A stretch of 17,422 nt of DNA from Anaerolineaceae bacterium. Its GTDB lineage: Bacteria > Chloroflexota > Anaerolineae > Anaerolineales > Anaerolineaceae. The notes under the pieces were generated by a model. The model had not been told where the DNA came from. It saw only the letters and a program-made list of their open reading frames with translations, and did not search any database. Position numbers and translations under genes: made by a program. This document shows, one piece after another, positions 1 to 7,094 of this stretch (position 1 is its first letter; every line of letters starts with the position of its first letter). The stretch spans positions 1 to 17,422 of the forward strand of contig DMDF01000062.1 of NCBI GenBank assembly GCA_003446605.1, given 5' to 3'.

Positions 1-1
1 C

Positions 2-571
2 CAGAAATCCTTAAACCGGATGTTCGCTTTTATATTTATCATGGGTATTGGATTGTTATTATGCGCAACGGGATTTATCCCGAAGGTATCCACCGAATTG
101 GTGAGTATGTGGATTCTGGTGTACGTTATAACATGTTGGTCTATCTCAGTAGGGTATCATCAATTGAGTGGTGGAAGCAGTATGCAATCTATTGGTGGAT
201 TGAATGGAATGTTCTATGAAAATCCAATTTATGCGGCATTACTGTTAAGTGGAATATTTTCATTAGTCGGTTTTCCACTTTTTTCAGGATTCGCACCAAT
301 GCTGAATTTGGTGAGTACAGCTCTTCCCAGCACAAAATTTATCATTACAGCAATTTTACTTGGACAACTCTTTTTGATGTTATCAGCTGTACGATTGTTA
401 TTACGATTGATACTGCATTCAGACAAAAAACTTTCAATCCCAAATAAAGTTAGCTCTGACCGAATTTATGTGGCTTTTATCATGCTCTTGAATTTAATTT
501 TGGGAATTTTCCCTGGTTTTATTTATGGGCGATTTGCTGATATGATTGCGAAGATATTTCCTTTGTTATAG
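2..571 (+). CDS. Proton-translocating membrane subunit, NuoN/MrpD-like (5' truncated)
   Basis: Partial gene: the reading frame is already open at base 2, so the start lies upstream of the window and about 189 C-terminal residues are visible. The product is very hydrophobic, with about four or five membrane segments. The opening residues (QKSLNRMFAF..., then a small hydrophobic run) resemble the KRMLAYSSI region of the antiporter-like subunits of complex I and Mrp antiporters. The later NPIYAALLLSGIFSLVGFPLFSGF matches the conserved NP..A...(L/F)S..G.P...GF helix of that family. These subunits carry protons (or sodium) across the membrane in NADH:quinone oxidoreductase, membrane hydrogenases or cation antiporters. 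Which complex this one belongs to cannot be told from the fragment. The methionine at base 20 is internal, not the start. The next gene begins 22 bases after the stop. Confidence 0.75.
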   Translation, partial: QKSLNRMFAFIFIMGIGLLLCATGFIPKVSTELVSMWILVYVITCWSISVGYHQLSGGSSMQSIGGLNGMFYENPIYAALLLSGIFSLVGFPLFSGFAPMLNLVSTALPSTKFIITAILLGQLFLMLSAVRLLLRLILHSDKKLSIPNKVSSDRIYVAFIMLLNLILGIFPGFIYGRFADMIAKIFPLL

Positions 572-593
572 CGCAAACGAGATTGGATGGTGA

Positions 594-1754
594 ATGATGG
601 ATTTGGAAACAGTTGTAAAAAGAATCGATGCTCTTGAAAGACAGGTAAAAGGGTATGACAAGAGCTTTAAATCTCTCAGTGATCAGGTCGCTAATTTGGA
701 TAATAAAATTGAGCGATTACCTGCTGAGTATCATGATTTGAAAGATGATATTAACCAATTGAGAAAAACTATTGCCTCGTTGAAAACGTATGATAAGGCG
801 CTGGAAAAGGTGCGCAAAGATACAAATGATAAATTTATCAATTTTGATGGGGAACTCAGACAGGAGCGGGAAAAACAAAGCGAGCAGTATCAAACTGATT
901 TTCGATCCCTTACGGAGAAAATTGAACGGATGGATGGAAAAATCAGAAGTGAGGTAGATAAGAAAATCCAGCAATATGTAGAAGAGGAATCACATATTCT
1001 TTTGACGGTTGAAAAGATAGAACAGAGTGTTGCACAAAAACTTAAAAAAGATGAGGATATACGACGCAATCAGGAAATCCATAAAAAAGATATCCAGGCA
1101 ATCAATAAGCGAGTGGAAATTATTAGCGATGACATTTCTCAATTTCCCAAAATACAGATTGATTTAATTAGCAAAGTTTCTGCTTTTACAGAAGATTTGA
1201 AGCAAATTGAAAGCCAGCTTGGAGAGTTAAAAACAGCTGAGACACAGCGCAAGTTGGCACAGAATGCATTCATCGAACAGCAAGAGATCAATCAGAAAAA
1301 CAGAGAAGCACGTTTTGAGGAAATACAAAGAAAGAATGCAGAAGAAATTCAGCCCATCGCTCCCATGCTGGATAAACTTGAGAAGAAGGAAAAAGAGCTT
1401 GCCCAGTTCAGGAATAGTCTTGAGGAAAGCACCCGCCTATATGAACGTAGATTAAAAGAAATATCAGAACTCTACCAGCTATTTGAGACTAAATATCAAA
1501 AAGAGTGGGATGAATTGAAGGCTAATTTGGATAAAAGTTTCTCGAACTTTACATTGATCAATGAGGAAAAGCAAAGTGCTTTTGTCAATCGGATGGATGA
1601 GTTGAAAACACGAATGACCTCCCTTGAAGATGAATTAAAAGATATTCAAGAATTGTTGGGTTTGATGGGGGAGGAAGTACAAAAGGGCATGCTTAGTTTG
1701 ATCAAAATGGGAAATAACTGGAAAGAAGCCTTTGATGCCCTTCAAGGAAAGTAA
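594..1754 (+). CDS. Cytoplasmic coiled-coil protein of unknown function
   Basis: I do not recognise a named family. The 386-residue product is almost entirely charged, with heptad-like spacing of Leu/Ile/Val from about residue 5 to residue 365, so a long coiled coil is expected. There is no signal peptide, membrane segment, cysteine cluster or nucleotide-binding motif, which suggests a cytoplasmic structural or scaffold protein. The last 20 residues (GMLSLIKMGNNWKEAFDALQ) are less charged and could form a short capping or interaction segment. Two adjacent ATG codons (594 and 597) can serve as start; no strong ribosome-binding site precedes either. It sits 22 bases after the NuoN-like gene and 19 bases before selB, so it is probably in the same transcript. 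Superficial likeness to SMC or myosin rods is expected of any coiled coil and is not evidence of function. Confidence 0.8.
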   Translation: MMDLETVVKRIDALERQVKGYDKSFKSLSDQVANLDNKIERLPAEYHDLKDDINQLRKTIASLKTYDKALEKVRKDTNDKFINFDGELRQEREKQSEQYQTDFRSLTEKIERMDGKIRSEVDKKIQQYVEEESHILLTVEKIEQSVAQKLKKDEDIRRNQEIHKKDIQAINKRVEIISDDISQFPKIQIDLISKVSAFTEDLKQIESQLGELKTAETQRKLAQNAFIEQQEINQKNREARFEEIQRKNAEEIQPIAPMLDKLEKKEKELAQFRNSLEESTRLYERRLKEISELYQLFETKYQKEWDELKANLDKSFSNFTLINEEKQSAFVNRMDELKTRMTSLEDELKDIQELLGLMGEEVQKGMLSLIKMGNNWKEAFDALQGK

Positions 1755-1773
1755 AGGGTATTATAGATAACCT

Positions 1774-3687
1774 ATGAGATATGTCATCGCAACTGCCGGG
1801 CATGTCGATCATGGAAAATCGACTCTGGTGAAGGCAATAACGGGGATTGACCCCGATCGATTGGAAGAAGAACAAAGACGCCAGATGACAATCGACCTCG
1901 GTTTTGCATGGCTTACATTGCCAGGTGGGGATGAAATTGGGATAGTTGATGTGCCCGGGCATCGTGATTTCATCAGCAATATGTTGGCGGGTGTGGGGAA
2001 TATTGATGCCGTTCTTCTAGTTGTGGCTGCAGATGAGGGGTTAATGCCTCAAACTACAGAGCATATTCAGATTCTTGATTTATTGGGGGTAGATAAAGGG
2101 ATCATTGCCATTACGAAAATGGATGTGGTGCAAGATGAGGAATGGCTTGCAATGGTGAAGCAGGAAATCTGTGATTCTATATCAGGGACGAGCCTGCAAG
2201 CATTTCCTTTCGTGCATGTTTCAGCTGTAACTGGTAAGGGGATCAATGACTTGCTGGAGGCGCTTCAGCAGGTGCTGTCAACAGTCGAAAGACAGAACGA
2301 AAATGGTTTTCCGCGCCTTTCCATTGATCGCGTTTTCTCCGTCAAAGGATTTGGCACGGTTGCTACCGGTACGCTTCTTGATGGAAATTTGGAGTTAGGA
2401 AGCGAAGTGGAAATTCTCCCATCTTCAAAGCATGGCAGGATTCGTGGTATTCAAACGCACAAACAAAAATTGCAGAAAGCGCTGGCTGGCAGCCGTGTTG
2501 CTCTCAATATCAGCGGTGTGGAGGTTGGAGAGATCAAGCGCGGTGATGTGGTGATAAAGCCAGGTACGTTAGGCACAACTACACGCCTAGATGGAGAGGT
2601 TCGCTTGTTGTCTGCTGCTGATGGTTTGAAGCATAACGATTGGGTCAAGTTTTACCATGGAACAGCCGAGGTGATGGCGCGTGTTCGCACCCTTGGTTTG
2701 GATGTGATACAACCCGGGGGCGGCGGGTTTGTTCAATTTGAATTATCGGAACCAATTGTGATAAAAAAAGGAGATCATTTTATTCTTAGGCGCCCATCAC
2801 CCCCGCAAACTATAGGCGGTGGGTATGTCATCAATGTGGTATCTCGCAGAAAATATAAACGATTTACTGAGAAAACCATTAAAAACCTCAGCGCATTAAG
2901 CTCGGGTTCCCCTCTGGCGATCTTATCTCTACTGGTAGAGGATAGAGCGGCTGTGAGTGTGAAGGATCTACAAATTGCCCTCGAAAAAGAGGGATTGGAT
3001 ATCTTGAAAGCGATCGACGAACTGCAAGAAACCGGACAATACATTCAATTTCAGGTAAATTGTTCACCAAAGGATGACACCGTTTTTGTCTCTGTGAAAA
3101 GCAAGATAGAGGAAACGGCAAGTCAATTGCACAAGGAATTGGAGGAGTTGCATCACCGCAACACCCTCATGCCCGGATTGTTGCTTTCGGCAACCGCAAA
3201 GAAGTTAGGTGTTCAAGGTTGTGTACTTGAATCGATGGTTACACAGGGTATCTTTGGAGCAGAGTGGAGTTACCAAAAGGGATTTCTGTGTTTCAAGGGC
3301 GTGGATATAGAACTTGCTGAAAAGGAAAAACGAAAAATAAAACAACTGGATGTGTTGATCCAGCAAAATCCGTATGCACCTCCTTCAATAGAGGAAATAA
3401 AAACCCTCACGGGAGCAGATCTGTTGCAAGCCCTCCTATTTAACGGAGAACTGGTAGCTGTTTCGGATACGGTTCTTTTCAGAAAGCAGGAATTTATCGA
3501 GATGAAAGATGCGTTGGTCAAATTCCTCGAAAAGAACGGGGAAATCACCCTTGCTCAATTTCGCGATTTGTTCCAAACCAGCCGTAAATACGCTCTGGCT
3601 TTTCTGGATTGCATGGATGAACAGGGTATCACAGTCCGAATTGATGAAGTCAGGAAATTGAAAAAAGCAGCGGAAAAGACGAGTTGA
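1774..3687 (+). CDS. selB: Selenocysteine-specific translation elongation factor SelB
   Basis: SelB is the GTPase that delivers selenocysteinyl-tRNA to in-frame UGA codons marked by a SECIS hairpin. The 637-residue product begins with a translation-GTPase domain. G1 is GHVDHGKS (residues 9-16), the switch I region ends in MTIDLG (38-43), G3 is DVPGH (59-63), G4 is TKMD (114-117), and a SAVTG-type G5 follows. The text RLxEEQxRxMTIDLG and SNMLAGVGNID is typical of SelB rather than EF-Tu. Beta-barrel domains follow to about residue 340 (VFSVKGFGTVATGTLLDG). The remainder fits the winged-helix repeats that bind SECIS in SelB, and total length matches the family (about 610-640). Start ATG 1774 is 19 bases after the coiled-coil gene. 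No selA, selC or selD is visible in the window, so the presence of a working selenocysteine system is inferred, not shown. Confidence 0.93.
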   Translation: MRYVIATAGHVDHGKSTLVKAITGIDPDRLEEEQRRQMTIDLGFAWLTLPGGDEIGIVDVPGHRDFISNMLAGVGNIDAVLLVVAADEGLMPQTTEHIQILDLLGVDKGIIAITKMDVVQDEEWLAMVKQEICDSISGTSLQAFPFVHVSAVTGKGINDLLEALQQVLSTVERQNENGFPRLSIDRVFSVKGFGTVATGTLLDGNLELGSEVEILPSSKHGRIRGIQTHKQKLQKALAGSRVALNISGVEVGEIKRGDVVIKPGTLGTTTRLDGEVRLLSAADGLKHNDWVKFYHGTAEVMARVRTLGLDVIQPGGGGFVQFELSEPIVIKKGDHFILRRPSPPQTIGGGYVINVVSRRKYKRFTEKTIKNLSALSSGSPLAILSLLVEDRAAVSVKDLQIALEKEGLDILKAIDELQETGQYIQFQVNCSPKDDTVFVSVKSKIEETASQLHKELEELHHRNTLMPGLLLSATAKKLGVQGCVLESMVTQGIFGAEWSYQKGFLCFKGVDIELAEKEKRKIKQLDVLIQQNPYAPPSIEEIKTLTGADLLQALLFNGELVAVSDTVLFRKQEFIEMKDALVKFLEKNGEITLAQFRDLFQTSRKYALAFLDCMDEQGITVRIDEVRKLKKAAEKTS

Positions 3688-3691
3688 TTGT

Positions 3692-3718
3692 AAATAAACT
3701 ATAAGTTCGTTTATTTTT
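3692..3718 (+). terminator. Possible weak AT-rich terminator after selB
   Basis: Directly after the selB stop, AAATAAAC (3692-3699) can pair with GTTTATTT (3709-3716) around a 9-base loop, followed by more T residues. The stem is almost all A-T, so it is weak. It is called mainly because it sits between the end of one operon and the promoter of the next. Confidence 0.35.
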
Positions 3719-3803
3719 ATGGGCTTAATTTCATGATTCAGACCTGAACAATATTCGACTATTTATTTCTTGTATCCCCTTTTAATAAAAATACAATAAA
3801 AAG

Positions 3804-3833
3804 TTGACAAAATAAGATTGTTTCCTATATAAT
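3804..3833 (+). promoter_or_regulatory. Consensus sigma-70-type promoter of the sugar-uptake operon
   Basis: A perfect -35 TTGACA (3804-3809) and a perfect -10 TATAAT (3828-3833) are separated by 18 bases. Transcription would start near 3840, inside the tandem operator repeat. The first gene of the operon starts at 3982, leaving a leader of about 140 bases. Such a strong core promoter makes sense only if tightly repressed, which fits the overlapping LacI-type sites. Confidence 0.8.
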
Positions 3834-3863
3834 TAAAACGATTTACTAAAACAATTTACTAAT
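3830..3863 (+). promoter_or_regulatory. Tandem LacI-type operator sequences
   Basis: A 13-base unit is present twice in direct repeat: AAACGATTTACTA (3836-3848) and AAACAATTTACTA (3849-3861), differing at one base. Each unit is also the right half of an imperfect palindrome of LacI-family type (ideal form TTAGTAAATCGATTTACTAA). The centres are CG at 3839-3840 and CA at 3852-3853; left halves match at 6 and 7 of 9 positions. The sites cover the promoter's start point, so bound repressor would block initiation. The likely ligand is the LacI-family protein encoded at the end of the same operon (8511-9548). Binding itself is inferred. Confidence 0.6.
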
Positions 3864-3906
3864 TCCTTAAAAAAGATATTGAATACTAGAAAATGAATAA
3901 CCATTT

Positions 3907-3936
3907 ATGATGAAGGAGGTGCTCTTATTGAATTAA
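3907..3936 (+). other. Leader mini-ORF with a strong internal Shine-Dalgarno sequence
   Basis: In the mRNA leader, ATG 3907 opens a nine-codon frame (MMKEVLLLN) ending with TAA at 3934-3936. It contains AAGGAGGTG at 3913-3921, a near-perfect anti-16S match with no proper gene behind it; only TTG-AAT-TAA follows at a suitable distance. It could be a translated leader peptide, or a ribosome-binding mRNA stabiliser of the STAB-SD kind known from Bacillus cry3A. The true ribosome-binding site of the next gene is separate, at 3969-3974. Function is speculative. Confidence 0.3.
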
Positions 3937-3981
3937 ATATAGAAAATCCCTATTAAAGAAACATATAAAAGGAGAAAATAA

Positions 3982-5289
3982 ATGTATAAGAAAAATAGGT
4001 TCTTGTGGCTTGTGCTGATCATCATTGCTTTTGTGTTCAGCGCATGTCAACCAACTACTCCAGCCGAAGAAGTGGAACAACCCCAATCAGAGCAAGTAGA
4101 AGAGGAAGTAGTTGAGCCGGTCCAGATCACTTTCTGGCACCAGTACGATAAGGCTAATGCTGAAATGCTTGAAACACTAGTATCAGAATTCAACCATGCC
4201 AACCCAGATATTCAGGTGGAGGTTGTAGTTCAACCCAGCTATGATGAATATAAAACACTGTTGCAGACATCCATTCTTTCTGACACTCTGCCCGATGTTG
4301 TAACCGTAGATTTGATTTGGGTACCTTGGTTGGTATCAACTAATTCAGTTGAACCATTGGATGCATACATTTCTGGTGATAGCGATTTTGATATTGAAGA
4401 TTTTTATTCGCTACAATTAGAATACGATGTTATTGATGGAAATCGTTTTGCCCTTCCTATGAGTGCCAACAATATGCAGGTAATCTGGAACAAAGACCTT
4501 TTTGAAAGGGCAGGAATGGATCCTGAAATTCCTCCTACAACTTGGGAAGAAATGCAAGCCTACGCAGAACAATGTCAGGATATTGATAATGGCGTCATCG
4601 GTTTCGAGTATTATACCCAGCCTACGGGAGAAGGTATCACCTGGCAGTTCCAGGTTTGGTTGTGGGCAGCTGGTGGTGAATTCCTGAATGCGGATAACAC
4701 AAAAGCAGCATTTAATACCGAGGAAGGGTTGGAAGCATTGACCTACGTTTCTGATATGCTGCAAGGAAACGGTTCGATACCTGGACCCTGGGGAGCATTT
4801 GGAGAAGGTAAGGCGTGCATGCAATTGGACGGTTCATGGCTGTTTGGTTATCGCAAAGATGCCCCATTTGATTGGGGTGTTGCTTTAGTTCCAGCTCCAG
4901 AAGGTGGTGTATCTGCAACTAATACTGGCGGTGAAAGAGTTCTAATGTTTGCGAATTCGGAAAAGAAGGAAGCAGCTTGGAAATTCATGAAATATTTAAC
5001 AAGCTCAGAAATTCAATTAAAATGGGATATGGCGACCGGATTCATGCCGATTCGTAAATCTGTTGGAGAAAACTCAGAGTATCTTTCATGGATTAATGAA
5101 ACAGAGCCAAGAATGCTGCCATTTGTCGAAGGTATGCAATACGCTCATACCAGACCTGCAACACCTCTGTACAATGAAATATCAGATGCATTCTCGCGCG
5201 AAATTCAAAATGCGTTCTTAGGATTATCTACACCTGCTGAAGCCTTGGAAGCCGCAGAAAAAGCAGTGAATGAGATTCTTGCACAATAA
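3982..5289 (+). CDS. ABC sugar transporter, substrate-binding lipoprotein (family 1, MalE-like)
   Basis: Extracellular solute-binding protein that would capture an oligosaccharide, probably a maltodextrin or cyclodextrin, and hand it to the permeases encoded next. The 435-residue product starts with a lipoprotein signal: basic residues 3-6, a hydrophobic run 8-19, and lipobox FSAC with the lipidated cysteine at residue 22. An acidic, Pro/Glu-rich linker (about 27-45) follows, then the mature domain starting ITFWHQYD. Family-typical stretches include MQVIWNKDLFERAG, TTWEEMQAYA, and the late LMFANSEKKEAAWKFMKYL. Length agrees with the family. The ribosome-binding site AAGGAG (3969-3974) lies 7 bases before ATG 3982. 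It is the first gene of the LacI-controlled operon. The substrate is inferred from the downstream GH13 enzyme, not from binding-site residues. Confidence 0.92.
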   Translation: MYKKNRFLWLVLIIIAFVFSACQPTTPAEEVEQPQSEQVEEEVVEPVQITFWHQYDKANAEMLETLVSEFNHANPDIQVEVVVQPSYDEYKTLLQTSILSDTLPDVVTVDLIWVPWLVSTNSVEPLDAYISGDSDFDIEDFYSLQLEYDVIDGNRFALPMSANNMQVIWNKDLFERAGMDPEIPPTTWEEMQAYAEQCQDIDNGVIGFEYYTQPTGEGITWQFQVWLWAAGGEFLNADNTKAAFNTEEGLEALTYVSDMLQGNGSIPGPWGAFGEGKACMQLDGSWLFGYRKDAPFDWGVALVPAPEGGVSATNTGGERVLMFANSEKKEAAWKFMKYLTSSEIQLKWDMATGFMPIRKSVGENSEYLSWINETEPRMLPFVEGMQYAHTRPATPLYNEISDAFSREIQNAFLGLSTPAEALEAAEKAVNEILAQ

Positions 5290-5303
5290 ACAGAGTTAGG
5301 TGA

Positions 5304-5338
5304 AAAGCGGCTAATCATTTATTCCCATTAGCCGCTTT
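5304..5338 (+). terminator. Intercistronic hairpin between binding-protein and permease genes
   Basis: A perfect 12-base inverted repeat, AAAGCGGCTAAT (5304-5315) and ATTAGCCGCTTT (5327-5338), flanks an 11-base loop, 14 bases after the binding-protein stop. The tail (CATTAATAATTTT) is not a clean U-run, so partial termination or protection of the upstream mRNA from 3' decay is more likely than full termination. Such hairpins commonly make binding proteins more abundant than their permeases, as at malE-malF of enteric bacteria. Confidence 0.7.
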
Positions 5339-5361
5339 CATTAATAATTTTGAGGTTATTT

Positions 5362-6261
5362 ATGTTCAAATCGTTTTTTAGAAAACGAAATAATACGCTT
5401 ACTGCAATAATCTTTTTACTTCCATCGGCAGTGGTGTTTATTGTTTTTGTTTTTTACCCAATACTCAAAGCATTCAGGTTAAGTTTATTTGAATGGAATA
5501 ATCCTTCGAAAGAACCAATTTTCATTGGTTTAGAAAATTACAAGGAATTATTATCAGATGCACGCTTTATGAATTCCTTGAAGGTGACATTTACATATGC
5601 ATTTAGTGTTACGTTTATCAGTATTATTTTAGGGCTATTAATAGCCACTATTCTGAACAATAAAAATTTACCGTTTAAGACATTCTTTAGGGGGTTATTC
5701 TTTTTACCAACGGTAACACCCACCATTGTGGCTGCTATGGTATGGATAATCCTTTTCAATCCAACTTATGGTTTTATTAACACGATCTTACGCAATTTTA
5801 TTAGTTCACCACCAAACTGGTTTTCAGACCCAGATTGGGCATTGCTTACCTTGATGTTGTTGGGAATTTGGCGCCGATTAGGTTTCACGATTATCATCTA
5901 TTTAGCCGCTTTACAGAATATACCCAGTGAATATTATGAAATTGCCCAGATGGATGGGGCAAATACTTTGCAGACTTTTCGATATGTGACTATTCCACAG
6001 ATGCTTCCAACAACGTTGATGTTGATTACCCTGGGGCTTATGGATGCTTTTATGGTATTTGATCAGGTCTTGATTACTACCAGAGGCGGACCAGCCGGTG
6101 TTACTGAGGTGGTGAGCTTATTCTTATACACAGATGCTTTTACCCTTTTTAAAATGGGAAAAGGATCTGCTATTTCCGTTATTATCTTCGTGATCATCAT
6201 GGTGATTACAATAATTCAGTGGCGACTGGTTGGATTCGGAACCAATGAAGATGTCGCGTAG
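5362..6261 (+). CDS. ABC sugar transporter permease (MalF-like)
   Basis: Inner-membrane permease subunit of a carbohydrate-uptake (CUT1) ABC transporter. The product has about six membrane helices. The N-terminal LTAIIFLLPSAVVFIVFVFYP is the usual first helix, followed by LSLFEW and the short periplasmic segment FIGLENYKELL. The cytoplasmic EAA loop that docks the ATPase reads EIAQMDGANTLQTFRYVTIP. The later TRGGPAGVTEVVSLFLY is also typical. I place the start at ATG 5362, giving 299 residues: GAGG (5352-5355) lies 6 bases before it. The frame can be extended to a TTG at 5350, but this would bury the ribosome-binding site. It follows the hairpin after the binding-protein gene and precedes the second permease by 5 bases. 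Confidence 0.92.
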   Translation: MFKSFFRKRNNTLTAIIFLLPSAVVFIVFVFYPILKAFRLSLFEWNNPSKEPIFIGLENYKELLSDARFMNSLKVTFTYAFSVTFISIILGLLIATILNNKNLPFKTFFRGLFFLPTVTPTIVAAMVWIILFNPTYGFINTILRNFISSPPNWFSDPDWALLTLMLLGIWRRLGFTIIIYLAALQNIPSEYYEIAQMDGANTLQTFRYVTIPQMLPTTLMLITLGLMDAFMVFDQVLITTRGGPAGVTEVVSLFLYTDAFTLFKMGKGSAISVIIFVIIMVITIIQWRLVGFGTNEDVA

Positions 6262-6266
6262 GATAG

Positions 6267-7094
6267 ATGATGCAAAAAAACAAAAAAAATATCAACAAGG
6301 CTTTTCTGTTGGTGATCACCATTTCAATGGTTTTTCTGATGGTTTTACCTTACTTGTGGATGATTACCGCATCGTTGAAGGAAAGAGGACATGTTAGTGA
6401 TCCACCTTACCTCTTTCCTAAAACCTTTGATTTTTCCAATTATACAAAAGCATGGAATGGTGCTCCATTTGGAAAATATTACCTCAATACTATCTTTGTG
6501 GCTGTTGTAGTTGTAGTTAGTAGAATCCTTTTCGGATCTTTAGCTGCTTATGTTTTCGCCTTTATCAAATTTAAAGGTCGAGATTTTATTTATTTTCTTT
6601 ACATAAGTACCATGATGATCCCTTTTTATGCGATTGTTATTCCAATGTATTTGTTAGTTAACGATTTTGGTTGGTTAAATTCATATCAGGCATTGATAAT
6701 CCCAAGATTAGCGGATGCATTTTCTATTATGATTTTAAGACAATCTTTTATCTCTATACCACATGATTATATTGATGCTGCCAAAATGGATGGTGCTTCT
6801 CATTGGCATATTCTATGGAAGATCGTTGTCCCAATGAGTCTTCCTTCTGTAATCACATCAGCGATATTCAGCTTTTTATATATTTGGAACGATTTTTTCT
6901 GGCCGTTTTTGGTTGCCAATGAACCCGAATTACGAGTAATTCAAATTGGTTTACAGGCTTTTACAGGACAATATCTAACTGAATGGACATACTGGATGGC
7001 AGGTACCGTTATTGCCTCTTTACCACCTGTTTTGATATTTATTTTTGGTCAAAAATACTATATTTCAGGGTTATCTAGGACAGGGCTCAAATGA
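6267..7094 (+). CDS. ABC sugar transporter permease (MalG-like)
   Basis: Second permease subunit of the same CUT1 importer, 275 residues with about six membrane helices. Helix 1 is FLLVITISMVFLMVLPYLWMI, followed by the family-typical TASLKE and periplasmic FSNYTKAW. The EAA loop reads DAAKMDGASHWHILWKIVVP, matching the motif that contacts the ATP-binding subunit. The C-terminal QKYYISGLSRTGLK is close to the usual MalG-family ending. Two adjacent ATG codons (6267 and 6270) follow an AGGAT-type ribosome-binding site. The stop codon overlaps the start of the GH13 gene (ATGA, 7091-7094), so translation is probably coupled. No ATPase gene follows, unlike classical mal operons. Confidence 0.92.
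   Translation: MMQKNKKNINKAFLLVITISMVFLMVLPYLWMITASLKERGHVSDPPYLFPKTFDFSNYTKAWNGAPFGKYYLNTIFVAVVVVVSRILFGSLAAYVFAFIKFKGRDFIYFLYISTMMIPFYAIVIPMYLLVNDFGWLNSYQALIIPRLADAFSIMILRQSFISIPHDYIDAAKMDGASHWHILWKIVVPMSLPSVITSAIFSFLYIWNDFFWPFLVANEPELRVIQIGLQAFTGQYLTEWTYWMAGTVIASLPPVLIFIFGQKYYISGLSRTGLK

Noticed and set aside
3737..3748. Short palindrome TTCAGACCTGAA between selB and the sugar-operon promoter
   Set aside because: Perfect but only five base pairs per arm and about 55 bases upstream of the -35 box; no second copy, so it is likely chance.
4417..4824. 135-codon minus-strand frame inside the binding-protein gene
   Set aside because: No family likeness, and the opposite strand encodes an unmistakable solute-binding protein.
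5350..5361. TTG start extending the MalF-like permease by four codons
   Set aside because: The GAGG at 5352-5355 would lie inside the coding region; it is well placed as ribosome-binding site for ATG 5362.
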